NCBI GenBank assembly: GCA_025934635.1 | Contig: JAICWX010000230.1 | Location: forward strand, 1-14,012 | Source of the DNA: Streptosporangiaceae bacterium | Lineage (GTDB): Bacteria > Actinomycetota > Actinomycetes > Streptosporangiales > Streptosporangiaceae | Length of the DNA stretch: 14,012 bases | Direction of reading: 5' to 3' | In this document: in pieces, positions 1 through 5,615 of the stretch | How the letters are laid out: each line of letters starts with the position of its first letter | How positions within the stretch are numbered: position 1 is the stretch's first letter | Translations under genes and position numbers: made by a program | The notes under the pieces: model-generated | What the model was told of the DNA's origin: nothing | Database searches by the model: none | Seen by the model: the letters and a program-made list of their open reading frames with translations, nothing else

Positions 1-35
1 CGTGACCTCGGCGGCCCGGCACGACCCCGGAGTCG

Positions 36-275
36 TTACGGCGCGGGCCTGGCCGGCACGAACACCAGCGGGCCGGTCCCGCGCCGCAGGCAGTACCGGC
101 CCGTCCGGCCAGGCGCCCGGGCCGCACCGGCCCCCGCAGCACCAAGGACCAGCAGGCCGACGTCGCTGGCCTCGTCCAGGAGGACCTCTCCGGGGATGCC
201 CATGGGGGTGACACAGGCTATCCGGCGCGGATAGCACTGATGGAGCAGAACACGGGTCAGCGCCATCTGCACGCG
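36..275 (-). pseudogene. Universal stress protein (UspA) C-terminal remnant
   Basis: The minus-strand reading ending in TAA at 36-38 gives a recognisable last ~80 residues of a UspA-fold domain: a helix (ALTRVLLHQC), a strand, then GIPGEVLLDEASD, the strand GLLVLGAAGAG, a glycine-rich nucleotide loop ending in GRTGRYCLRR, and the closing strand GPLVFVPARP. This matches the usual end of the fold, including the loose G-x2-G-x9-G(S/T) ATP-site pattern. The first half of the domain is absent: upstream codons are low-complexity (they run through a 21-bp tandem repeat) and unlike the family. UspA proteins are soluble stress or dormancy proteins, often tandem in actinobacteria. I infer a truncated, non-functional copy. 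The start coordinate is where similarity fades, not a start codon. Family call good, boundary approximate. Confidence 0.6.
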
Positions 276-380
276 CGCGGCCGCCGAGCCCGCCGATGAC
301 CACTGACCGCCGGATGCGCGCGTCTGACCAGGGTCGGGAGAACGCCATGGAATCGCTCTGCGGCGCTTGCGCGGAGGTAG

Positions 381-422
381 GCTCCGGCCCGGAGAGTTGT
401 AGCTCCGGCCCGGAGAGTTGTA
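381..422. repeat. Perfect 21-bp tandem duplication
   Basis: Two identical 21-bp units, beginning GCTCCGGCCC and ending GAGAGTTGTA, lie back to back at 381-401 and 402-422. The unit length is a multiple of three, so it would add seven residues without changing frame. It sits between the UspA remnant and the broken ORF that follows, in sequence with no clear gene. Confidence 0.9.
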
Positions 423-745
423 CGAGCGCATCACCGCGGCGTACGCGGCCATCACGTGGGGCGAGCTGGATAACGTGACGGCGATCGGGGAGCGACGCTG
501 GGTTCCCCGCCGCGCTGCATGGTGCTACGCGGCCGGAACGAGGAGTCCGGGCGTAGTCAGATTTCACGGCGCTGGTCCGCTGCGACAACGAGAAGCCGTT
601 CCGGCTGGGCTGCCCGCGCCTCCTGGCGGCGCTCCGGCTGACGGGCGATGGCGGGACCGAATTACCTGAGCATCGGGCCCACTTCGACCTGTGGCTCGAG
701 AGCGCCGTCGGGGACGGCATCATCACCCGGCGGCTCTTCATCTGA
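418..745 (+). pseudogene. Unrecognised broken ORF
   Basis: Two stretches in different frames look protein-like rather than random. From 418 one frame reads YERITAAYAAITWGELDN and continues to about 545. From 557 to the TGA at 743-745 another frame reads SDFTALVRCDNEKPF, then PRLLAALRLTGDGG, and ends DGIITRRLFI. The second stretch has no usable start codon and is preceded in frame by TAG (554-556). Joined by one frameshift near 545-556 they would give a protein of about 105 residues with a balanced composition. I do not recognise the family. It may be a decayed small gene whose 5' end is unclear; chance open frames in GC-rich DNA are the alternative. Confidence 0.3.
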
Positions 746-748
746 CCG

Positions 749-1097
749 CTAGGCGGGCCTCACCGCGTCCCCGCGATCTACCACGCGACGTACCCGACGG
801 TATGCCACGCACACGACGAGGCCCCGCACGGCGCACGTTCCCCCGCCGCCGTGACCGACAGCCAGGCCGACGGAGATCAGCGCTACGCTGATGACGAGCC
901 AGAGCAGAGGCCATGCCAGTGGCCACTGAACGCACCCGCGGAGCCGGTGCGCGCGAATATTCTCGCCCGCGGGAATTGCCTCGCCCGCGGTCAGCCGGGT
1001 GAATATGGCCAGCCGGGACGCCAGCCTGGGATAAGAGGCGGCGAGTCCGCCTTCGATCGAAATGCAGGACTCGCTGCTCGCGTGCACTCAAGCCCAT
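749..1097 (-). pseudogene. DUF3040 membrane protein, single-base frameshift
   Basis: Minus-strand ATG at 1097 opens MGLSAREQRVL, the classic DUF3040 beginning. After codon 12 the family-like sequence continues in another frame: SIEGGLAASYPRLASRLAIF, then TRLTAGEA, and a hydrophobic stretch PLAWPLLWLVISVALISVGL followed by GLVVCVAY, ending at a stop at 749-751. Dropping one T from the TTT at 1060-1062 (AAA on +) restores one frame of about 115 residues, normal for these small actinobacterial proteins with a cytoplasmic N-terminus and two membrane segments. Their function is unknown. The frameshift is in a 3-base run, so either true decay or a sequencing indel is possible. A MarR remnant lies upstream on the same strand. 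Confidence 0.72.
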
Positions 1098-1216
1098 CGC
1101 CTGATACCTCGATCACTTGCCGCAGCCCCGGCCCTCTGTGGGCATCAGCTCTTACCTACATTCGGCGCAGCGCCCGAATCAGCGGAGCCGTCGCCAGGCC
1201 TGCCAGGGACTTCGCT

Positions 1217-1641
1217 TCAGGTGCGGGAATTGGGGTGATTACCGTGCCGGGTCACGAGCTCGTCCAGGATGATCGCTAGCTCGTGCAGGCGGTCCAGGTG
1301 AGCCGGGGTCAGCTGGCGCAATATGCGATCGCCTTGCCCGGTCAGGCGGACGCGCACCACGCGGCCGTCGTCCTGGTCGGGTGTCCGCTCGACCAGGCGG
1401 CGCTCTCGCAGCGGTCAACCAGCTCCACCGCGCTGTGCGAGCGCTGGAGCAGGTAGCCGGCGAGCTCGCCCGCGGCGGGAGGCGCGCCTCCCGGGTGGCC
1501 CTTGATCGCGACGAGCAGCTGGTGCTGAACCTGGGTGAGGCCGGCTGCCTGCGCCTGGTCCTCGCTCCAGCGCTGGAAGCGCCGCAAGGTGACGCGGAAC
1601 TCCAGCAGTCTCTCGAAATCTCGCTGGGTCAGCCGGGGCAT
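1217..1641 (-). pseudogene. MarR-family transcriptional regulator, frameshifted
   Basis: The first frame reads MPRLTQRDFERLLEFRVTLR and on through a winged-helix domain (GLTQVQHQLLVAIKGHPG, then AAGELAGYLLQRSHSAVELV, the recognition helix). After LVDR the frame breaks; the next frame continues with RERRLVERTPDQDDGRVVRV, the MarR wing with its conserved D-x-R-D/DGR pattern, then LTGQGDRILRQLTP and a C-terminal dimerisation helix, ending in TGA at 1217-1219. One extra C near 1411 would restore an approximately 141-residue MarR protein, normal length. ATG 1641 is preferred over GTG 1647 because GGAAGG lies 5 bases before it. MarR proteins repress nearby genes in response to phenolic or oxidative ligands; this copy would lose its wing. 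An inverted repeat at 1719-1738 upstream could have been its operator. Confidence 0.75.
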
Positions 1642-1718
1642 TATCACCTTCCATCCTGCTACGACATTGTCGTCCAGGTAATTCGCCAGGATTTCCTGTT
1701 TTGTTCCCGGCGGCCGCT

Positions 1719-1738
1719 ATATCGCGAAGCTACGATAT
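1719..1738. promoter_or_regulatory. Inverted repeat ATATCG-N8-CGATAT, candidate operator
   Basis: Perfect 6-bp arms ATATCG (1719-1724) and CGATAT (1733-1738) lie between the 64-residue gene and the MarR pseudogene, about 80 bp upstream of the MarR start. Its half-sites resemble the ATCGT-N3-ACGAT palindromes at 2173 and 2287. MarR proteins commonly bind such sites in their own promoters; assignment here is inference. Confidence 0.4.
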
Positions 1739-1763
1739 CCTCCGCGTAGGAGGAGGTCGGGTC

Positions 1764-1958
1764 TTACCCGGCCGGCGTGGTCCGGTCCCGCGGGTCCGCC
1801 GACATGATGTCCTCCCGGCCGCGCGGGTCGGGCGGCAGCGGCGAGGCTTCCTCATCGGGGGTCGCGGCGTGCTGGTCCGGCGGCTGCGCCCGGATGACGT
1901 CCTCCTGGTCATCGGTGTCCGGCGGCAGTGGTGCGGCGGGCTGGCGGTCGTGCGACAT
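1764..1958 (-). CDS. Small acidic proline-rich repeat protein (64 aa), function unknown
   Basis: ATG at 1958 is preceded by a strong ribosome binding site, GGGAGG with a 5-base gap (GGGAGGACACCATG), and the frame stays open to 1764. The product is 64 residues, hydrophilic, rich in Pro, Asp and Glu, with no membrane segment, signal or cysteine, so probably disordered and cytoplasmic. It has an internal repeat: residues 11-29 (LPPDTDDQEDVIRAQPPDQ) and 41-59 (LPPDPRGREDIMSADPRDR) match at nine of 19 positions with a 30-residue period. The DNA around the start codon is also nearly copied inside the gene at 1801-1816. I do not recognise a family. It stands upstream of the MarR remnant on the same strand, 122 bp away, so they may once have been co-transcribed. 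The ribosome binding site is the main reason to believe it is real. Confidence 0.55.
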   Translation of the reverse strand: MSHDRQPAAPLPPDTDDQEDVIRAQPPDQHAATPDEEASPLPPDPRGREDIMSADPRDRTTPAG

Positions 1959-2172
1959 GGTGTCCTCCCAGTGGGGTGGGTTTCAGAAGTCGGTCCGGTC
2001 GTTGCGCTGGAGTCTTCCGGTGATCTTGGCGGCGGCCCTGCCGACGGGGCCGGGGACGGAGTGCGCCGGGCCAGGCACCCGCGGTCGGTGACATGAGCAG
2101 GCCCGTGCTGCGGCCTGCCAGCGAGGTGCTCCGTCCTCCTGCTACGTATCCGCCAATGCCTGATCGTAATAT

Positions 2173-2185
2173 ATCGTACCACGAT
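2173..2185. promoter_or_regulatory. Palindrome ATCGT-ACC-ACGAT, candidate operator
   Basis: Perfect 5-bp arms with a 3-bp spacer. On the minus strand, the direction of the 64-residue gene, the right arm runs directly into TATATT, a possible -10 box. The same arms and spacer length recur at 2287-2299. No convincing -35 hexamer is visible, so I call the operator, not the promoter. Confidence 0.45.
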
Positions 2186-2286
2186 CTATCCGGCCGATGG
2201 CGGCGTAAACACCAGCCCTTAGTTAAGCAAACTCCAGTATGGTAAAGGTATGCGCACGGCAAATAGCTGCACGGACGCAAATATAC

Positions 2287-2299
2287 ATCGTGTTACGAT
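2287..2299. promoter_or_regulatory. Palindrome ATCGT-GTT-ACGAT, candidate operator
   Basis: Second copy of the ATCGT-N3-ACGAT palindrome, 114 bp from the first. Again a TATATT follows on the minus strand, here two bases after the arm. Repetition of both the arms and the following box argues against chance. Confidence 0.45.
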
Positions 2300-2385
2300 A
2301 CTAATCGCCATGCCGTGGGCGAGCGCGAGAAGCAGGTAGCGAACCCGCAGCCAGGCGGCTCCCGTTCCAGGACGCACCGGGCCGC

Positions 2386-2849
2386 TCAGCGGTGATCCCC
2401 GGGCGCGGCGCCCGGGCTGCTCCCGGGGCCGGCTGGCGGGCGGAATGCCTCCGCTGCTATGCGCCCCTGGACAAGCAGGGCGGAGATCCTCCGGGCCCGC
2501 TGGTTCGTGTTCTGGGAGTAGCGGCTCAGCAGGCCGAAAGCCGCCTCGGGGGAACGCCGAGCTCGGCGTGCAAGATGCCCTTGGCCTGCTCGATAACGGC
2601 CCTGGACTCCAGCCCCGCGTGCAGGTTGCTGACCATCCGCCGACAGGCCTGGTACAGCGCGGCGTTACGCATCGCTGTGCCGCCCTGAGCCGCGAAGAGC
2701 AGCGCAATGTCGTGCGCGGCGCCGCGGAACACGTCCGGTTCTCGTCCGTAGAGCGCCGTCGCGCCTGCGGGCTGCCGGTCGGTGCGCAGCGGCAGGACCA
2801 GGCAGTTGCGGAAGCCGGCGTCGGCGGCGGCCCGGCAGAAGGCCGGCAT
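2386..2849 (-). pseudogene. GAF-ANTAR antitermination regulator, truncated and frameshifted
   Basis: On the minus strand the codons from 2849 read PAFCRAAADAGFRNCLVLPL and GATALYGREPDVF, the second half of a GAF sensor domain. These are followed by an ANTAR RNA-binding domain: LESRAVIEQAKGIL, then HAELGVPP, and in the next frame EAAFGLLSRYSQNTNQRARR, ending in TGA at 2386-2388. One base is missing in the C5 run near 2547 (CCCCCGAG where CCCCCGGAG would keep frame). ANTAR proteins bind paired hairpins in nascent RNA and prevent termination; actinobacteria carry many with an N-terminal GAF domain. The first half of the GAF domain is gone: exactly there the IS1634-type transposase sequence begins on the other strand. 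Family call is firm; the gene is non-functional as read. Confidence 0.75.
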
Positions 2850-3795
2850 GGCCGTCACCCGCGACGGCATCCCCGTCCGGGTCTGGTCCTGGCCCGGCAA
2901 CACCAGCGACTCGGCGCTGATCCGGCAGGTCAAGACCGACATGCGGGACTGGGTGCTCGGCAAGGTCATCTGGGTCGCTGACCGCGGGTTCTCCTCCGCC
3001 CGCAACCGCCGGTTCCTGCAGCAGGGCGCCGGCGGCTACATCATCGGGGAGAAGCTCCGGTCGGAGTCCCCGCTGGTCAAGGCCGCGCTGTCGCGGCAGG
3101 GCCGCTACCGGGCGGTGGCCGGGAACATGCAGGTCAAGGAAGTCCGGATCCCGGACGCGACCGACCGGCTCGTGATCTGCTACAATCCCGATGCCGCCGC
3201 ACGCGACGCCGCGATCCGCGCCGAGCTGATCGGCAAGCTCGAGGAGCTCATCGCCGGCACCGACAAGCTGACCGCCACGAAACGCGCCGAGCTGCGCGGG
3301 AAGATCTCGACGATGCCGGGACCGAACCGGTTTCTGCGCGTCACCCCCGGCGGCCTGCTGCGCACCGACCAGGCCAAGGCCAAAGCCGAGGAGAACCTGG
3401 ACGGCAAGTACCTGCTGCGCTGCGCCGACCCGCAGCTGCCCGCCGAGGACATCGCGGCCGGATACAAGCAGCTCCTCGAAGTCGAGCGCGGCTGGCGGGA
3501 CATGAAATCCGTCCTGGACCTGCGCCCGGTCTACCACCGGCTCGAAGAACGGATCCGCGCCCACGTCCTGCTGTGCTGGCTCGCGCTGCTGCTCGTCCGC
3601 GTCGCCGAGAACCAGGCCGGGAAGACCTGGCCGCAGATGCGCCGTGAACTCGACCGGATCCACCTGGGCACCTTCACCGGCCCCGCCGGGACCTTCCGGC
3701 AGCGCACCGAACTGCCCAAACCCGCCCGGGACCTGCTCACCGGGCTCGGCATCGACCCGCCGCGCAAGATCCACGAACTGACGACCGGAACCTGA
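2850..3795 (+). pseudogene. IS1634-family (IS4-like) transposase, N-terminus missing
   Basis: Codons from about 2850 read AVTRDGIPVRVWSWPGNTSD, the centre of an IS1634/IS4-type DDE transposase, and continue to TGA at 3793-3795. The second catalytic Asp is seen in WVADRGFSS, and the catalytic Glu region in LLEVERGWRDMK (a variant of the Y-R-E-K signature). The C-terminus has the usual hydrophobic helix AHVLLCWLALLLVRVAE. The first catalytic Asp and the preceding ~150-200 residues are missing; the frame stays open leftward to 2782 only because it runs antisense through the GAF-ANTAR remnant. No matching terminal inverted repeats were found. The element therefore lost its left end, probably by deletion together with half of the GAF-ANTAR gene, and cannot transpose alone. 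Confidence 0.8.
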
Positions 3796-3894
3796 CCCCA
3801 AGGCCGCACCCTCCAGCCGCCCGGCCCTAGAGACACGCCCCGCAGCCCGCCACCCTGCCGTTTCCCCAGCCCAGAATCGCAATCGGTACCTCTA

Positions 3895-4733
3895 GGCGCA
3901 CCGATTTACGCGGAACCGAGGACCAAGGGCCTGGTCATTTCGCCGGACCGCCGGGATGTGCGGGAGATCGACCGGAGCTACTACCACGCGAACGCGTACG
4001 AGTTTCCCGTCACGGCCGGGAGGCTGTTCAACGGAGCCGAGCTGCTGATCCACTGCCCGGACGGCTATAACCGCCTGGCGGTCGAGACGCTGCACGAGGG
4101 CCGGCGCCTGGCCCCGGCCACGGCGCGAGCCTGCGATATGTTCGAGTCCCGGCTGCAGATCAGCCCGGACGGCAGGCACCTGCTCACCGCCGGATGGATC
4201 TGGCACCCGCTTGGCGTCGTGGCCGTCTATGACCTGGCCGCGGCGCTGTCGGACCCGACAGCACTGGATAACGGCGACCTGATCCCCTGGCAGGCGATCG
4301 ACGCGGAGGTGGAGTCGGCCTGCTGGCTGACCGCGGACCAGATCGTGATCAGTACCCATCCGGGCGAAGAACCACTCGGCGGCGACAACGATGGCGCGCT
4401 CAGCCCGGGAGAACTCGGCGTGTGGTCCCTGAGCCAGCGGGATGGATCGCGCGCAGCAAGTACGGCGGCCATGCCGGCACGCTCCATGCCATGGCAGATC
4501 ACGTTCTCGCCCTGTTCGGCCACCCCAGGCTGATCGACCCCGTTCACCGGCGTGCTCATCGCTGACTGGCCCGCCCTGGACACCGGACGCCAGACCAGCA
4601 GCATCATTATCGCGCTCAAGACATCCGGCCACTTCGCGGCGATCCTTTCCTAGGATTGCCAGTCACAGCCACCAGACCGAACCAGAGATCCGCTCATGCC
4701 GCCCGTCGCATGTTCGATAGCTTCACGGTGACC
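3895..4733 (+). pseudogene. Beta-propeller-like (WD40-type) conserved protein, several frameshifts
   Basis: The frame from about 3895 reads APIYAEPRTKGLVISPD, EIDRSYYHANAYEFPV, then LLIHCPDGYNRLAVETLHEG, ESRLQISPDGRHLLTAGWIW and AVYDLAAALSDP. The recurring SPDGR(H)LL-type blades resemble a conserved actinobacterial beta-propeller family of about 300 residues. After GELGVWSLSQ the frame breaks; protein-like text continues in a second frame (SKYGGHAGTLHAM, ADHVLALFGHPRLIDPV) and a third (TGVLIADWPALDTGRQTSSI, to TAG at 4651-4653). A further shifted fragment, RRMFDSFTVTA, reaches about 4733. The N-terminus lacks a start codon: similarity extends upstream of the only start-like codon (GTG 3958). 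With at least two frameshifts, decay is clear. The cellular role is unknown; propellers usually mediate protein contacts. Confidence 0.6.
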
Positions 4734-4756
4734 GCAGGCCGCTGCAGCGTCAGAGC

Positions 4757-4944
4757 ATAACGACCTTCACCCAGTTGGCCCCAGCGCCGTCGGATTCTCC
4801 TGAGCCGTTCACTGACCGGCTACGGCTGGCAGTGGCCGCCTACCTCGCCCGCTTCAAGGGCACCTCCCGCGAGCACACCGAATCGGGCCTGCGCTGCTAC
4901 CTGGCCTGGTGCGCCAAACGTGGCCTGGACCCGCTAGCCGCCCG
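4757..4944 (+). pseudogene. Tyrosine recombinase (phage-type integrase) N-terminal fragment
   Basis: The frame reads TTFTQLAPAPSDSPEPF, then RLRLAVAAYLARFKGTSREH, TESGLRCYLAWCAKRGLDPL. This is the SAM-like core-binding domain at the N-terminus of XerC/phage-type integrases. The residue before TTFTQL is encoded by ATA at 4757-4759, exactly where an ATG start would be expected, so the start codon seems mutated; TTG 4775 is the only other in-frame candidate and lacks a ribosome binding site. After LAAR the sequence stops resembling the family, and the whole catalytic domain (R-H-x-x-R and Tyr) is absent. Integrases insert mobile DNA, often at tRNA 3' ends; a tRNA-Ser lies about 500 bp to the right with its 3' end facing this fragment. 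Confidence 0.65.
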
Positions 4945-4971
4945 GTCACCATGCCCGGCGGCCACCCGCAT

Positions 4972-5006
4972 ACCCCAACCGCATCCCTGCCACCCCAACC
5001 GCATCC
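4972..5006. repeat. Short direct repeat, 15 bp twice
   Basis: ACCCCAACCGCATCC occurs at 4972-4986 and at 4992-5006, a 20-bp period, just after the point where the integrase similarity ends. It may mark slippage or a deletion scar. Confidence 0.7.
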
Positions 5007-5370
5007 GGCCACCGCGCTGGGCCTGACCCACTCCGAACAGCCTGGCTCACCCGAGAATGACTGCCGCCACCACGGCCCCGACGCCGACAGCATTCATCCG
5101 CGCCGCCCTCGACCTCGCCAGCTGAACCCGGTCCGCCCAGTGGCAGGCGAGCGGGCGCTCCCTCGCTGGTCATGGCTGCACGCCCCGGGCGAGTCGTCCC
5201 CGGGCGGGCCCCCGGCACCCGCCAGCCAGAGCCGGGATCGCAGGCCAGCCACCGGTGTTCTGGCACTGCGGCCGGCCATTGGCTTGCGGTGGTCTGGCTG
5301 GTTTCCGGGCAAGGCCGAGGCCGGTACAGCGCAGGTCATGGCCGGGCCAGAGAACGGTCCTGTGACGGCG

Positions 5371-5391
5371 ATGGACACGCAATGGACACGC
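5371..5391. repeat. Paired ATGGACACGC repeats, possible integrase arm sites
   Basis: ATGGACACGC occurs at 5371-5380 and 5382-5391, an 11-bp period, about one helical turn. It lies 60 bp beyond the 3' end of tRNA-Ser and 430 bp from the integrase fragment. Tyrosine recombinases bind short direct repeats (arm sites) beside the attachment core, so this could be a relic of one; inference only. Confidence 0.3.
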
Positions 5392-5450
5392 CAAGCCGGG
5401 AGCAGCAGCCCGCCCGGACCGACATTTCCAGACAAAACTGCTGGTCAGAG

Positions 5451-5539
5451 CGGAGGATCGGGGATTTGAACCCCGGATGGTGTTGCCACCAAACCGCATT
5501 AGCAGTGCGGCGCCATAGACCGGACTAGGCGAATCCTCC
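5451..5539 (-). tRNA. tRNA-Ser (anticodon GCT)
   Basis: On the minus strand GGAGGAT (5533-5539) pairs with ATCCTCC (5452-5458) as the acceptor stem, with G at the discriminator and no encoded CCA. The anticodon arm is CCGCA, loop CTGCTAA, TGCGG, giving anticodon GCT (reads AGC/AGU). A long variable arm, GGTG GCAA CACC, marks a class II serine tRNA. The T arm is CGGGG, TTCAAAT, CCCCG. The 89-base length fits. It lies 76 bp downstream of the acyl-CoA ligase on the same strand. Confidence 0.95.
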
Positions 5540-5541
5540 AC

Positions 5542-5558
5542 CCGCACGCACGGTGCGG
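5542..5558 (-). terminator. GC hairpin between acyl-CoA ligase and tRNA-Ser
   Basis: Arms CCGCAC (5542-5547) and GTGCGG (5553-5558) enclose a 5-base loop. There is no T run, so if it terminates transcription from the ligase gene it does so weakly. It also lies within the likely 5' leader of the tRNA transcript and could instead act in tRNA processing. Confidence 0.25.
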
Positions 5559-5566
5559 TGGGCCAT

Positions 5567-5596
5567 AGCGTACCGGCACGGACGGTGCCTCGGCAA
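5567..5596 (-). promoter_or_regulatory. Candidate promoter for tRNA-Ser
   Basis: On the minus strand TTGCCG (5591-5596) and TACGCT (5567-5572) are separated by 18 bp, close to the primary-sigma consensus. The -10 box lies 27 bases before the mature tRNA 5' end, a normal leader length, and just past the ligase stop codon at 5616. Confidence 0.4.
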
Positions 5597-5615
5597 AGCG
5601 TCCGCGCCGGAAGGG

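Larger units (their letters stand above)
1959..2385. other. Regulatory-looking intergenic stretch, no gene seen
   Basis: About 430 bp between the small protein gene and the end of the GAF-ANTAR remnant. Part of it (2160-2300) is visibly richer in A+T than its surroundings and carries two identical-arm palindromes followed on the minus strand by TATATT. No open frame here has a ribosome binding site or protein-like composition. Confidence 0.5.
4945..5450. other. 500-bp non-coding stretch between integrase fragment and tRNA-Ser
   Basis: No open frame here has a ribosome binding site or recognisable domain. It holds a direct repeat of ACCCCAACCGCATCC at 4972-4986 and 4992-5006 and a pair of ATGGACACGC repeats at 5371-5391. 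It is plausibly the erased remainder of the integrase gene and its attachment region. Confidence 0.45.

Noticed and set aside
2782..2849. ATG-like start at 2782 as the true transposase N-terminus
   Set aside because: These codons are antisense to GAF-ANTAR sequence and do not resemble transposase; the open frame is coincidental.
2665..3882. Open minus-strand frame of 405 codons opposite the transposase
   Set aside because: It mirrors the transposase codons and has no recognisable motif; GC-rich coding DNA commonly gives such shadows.
3796..3890. Right terminal inverted repeat of the IS
   Set aside because: The left end is deleted, so no partner sequence exists in the window to define it.
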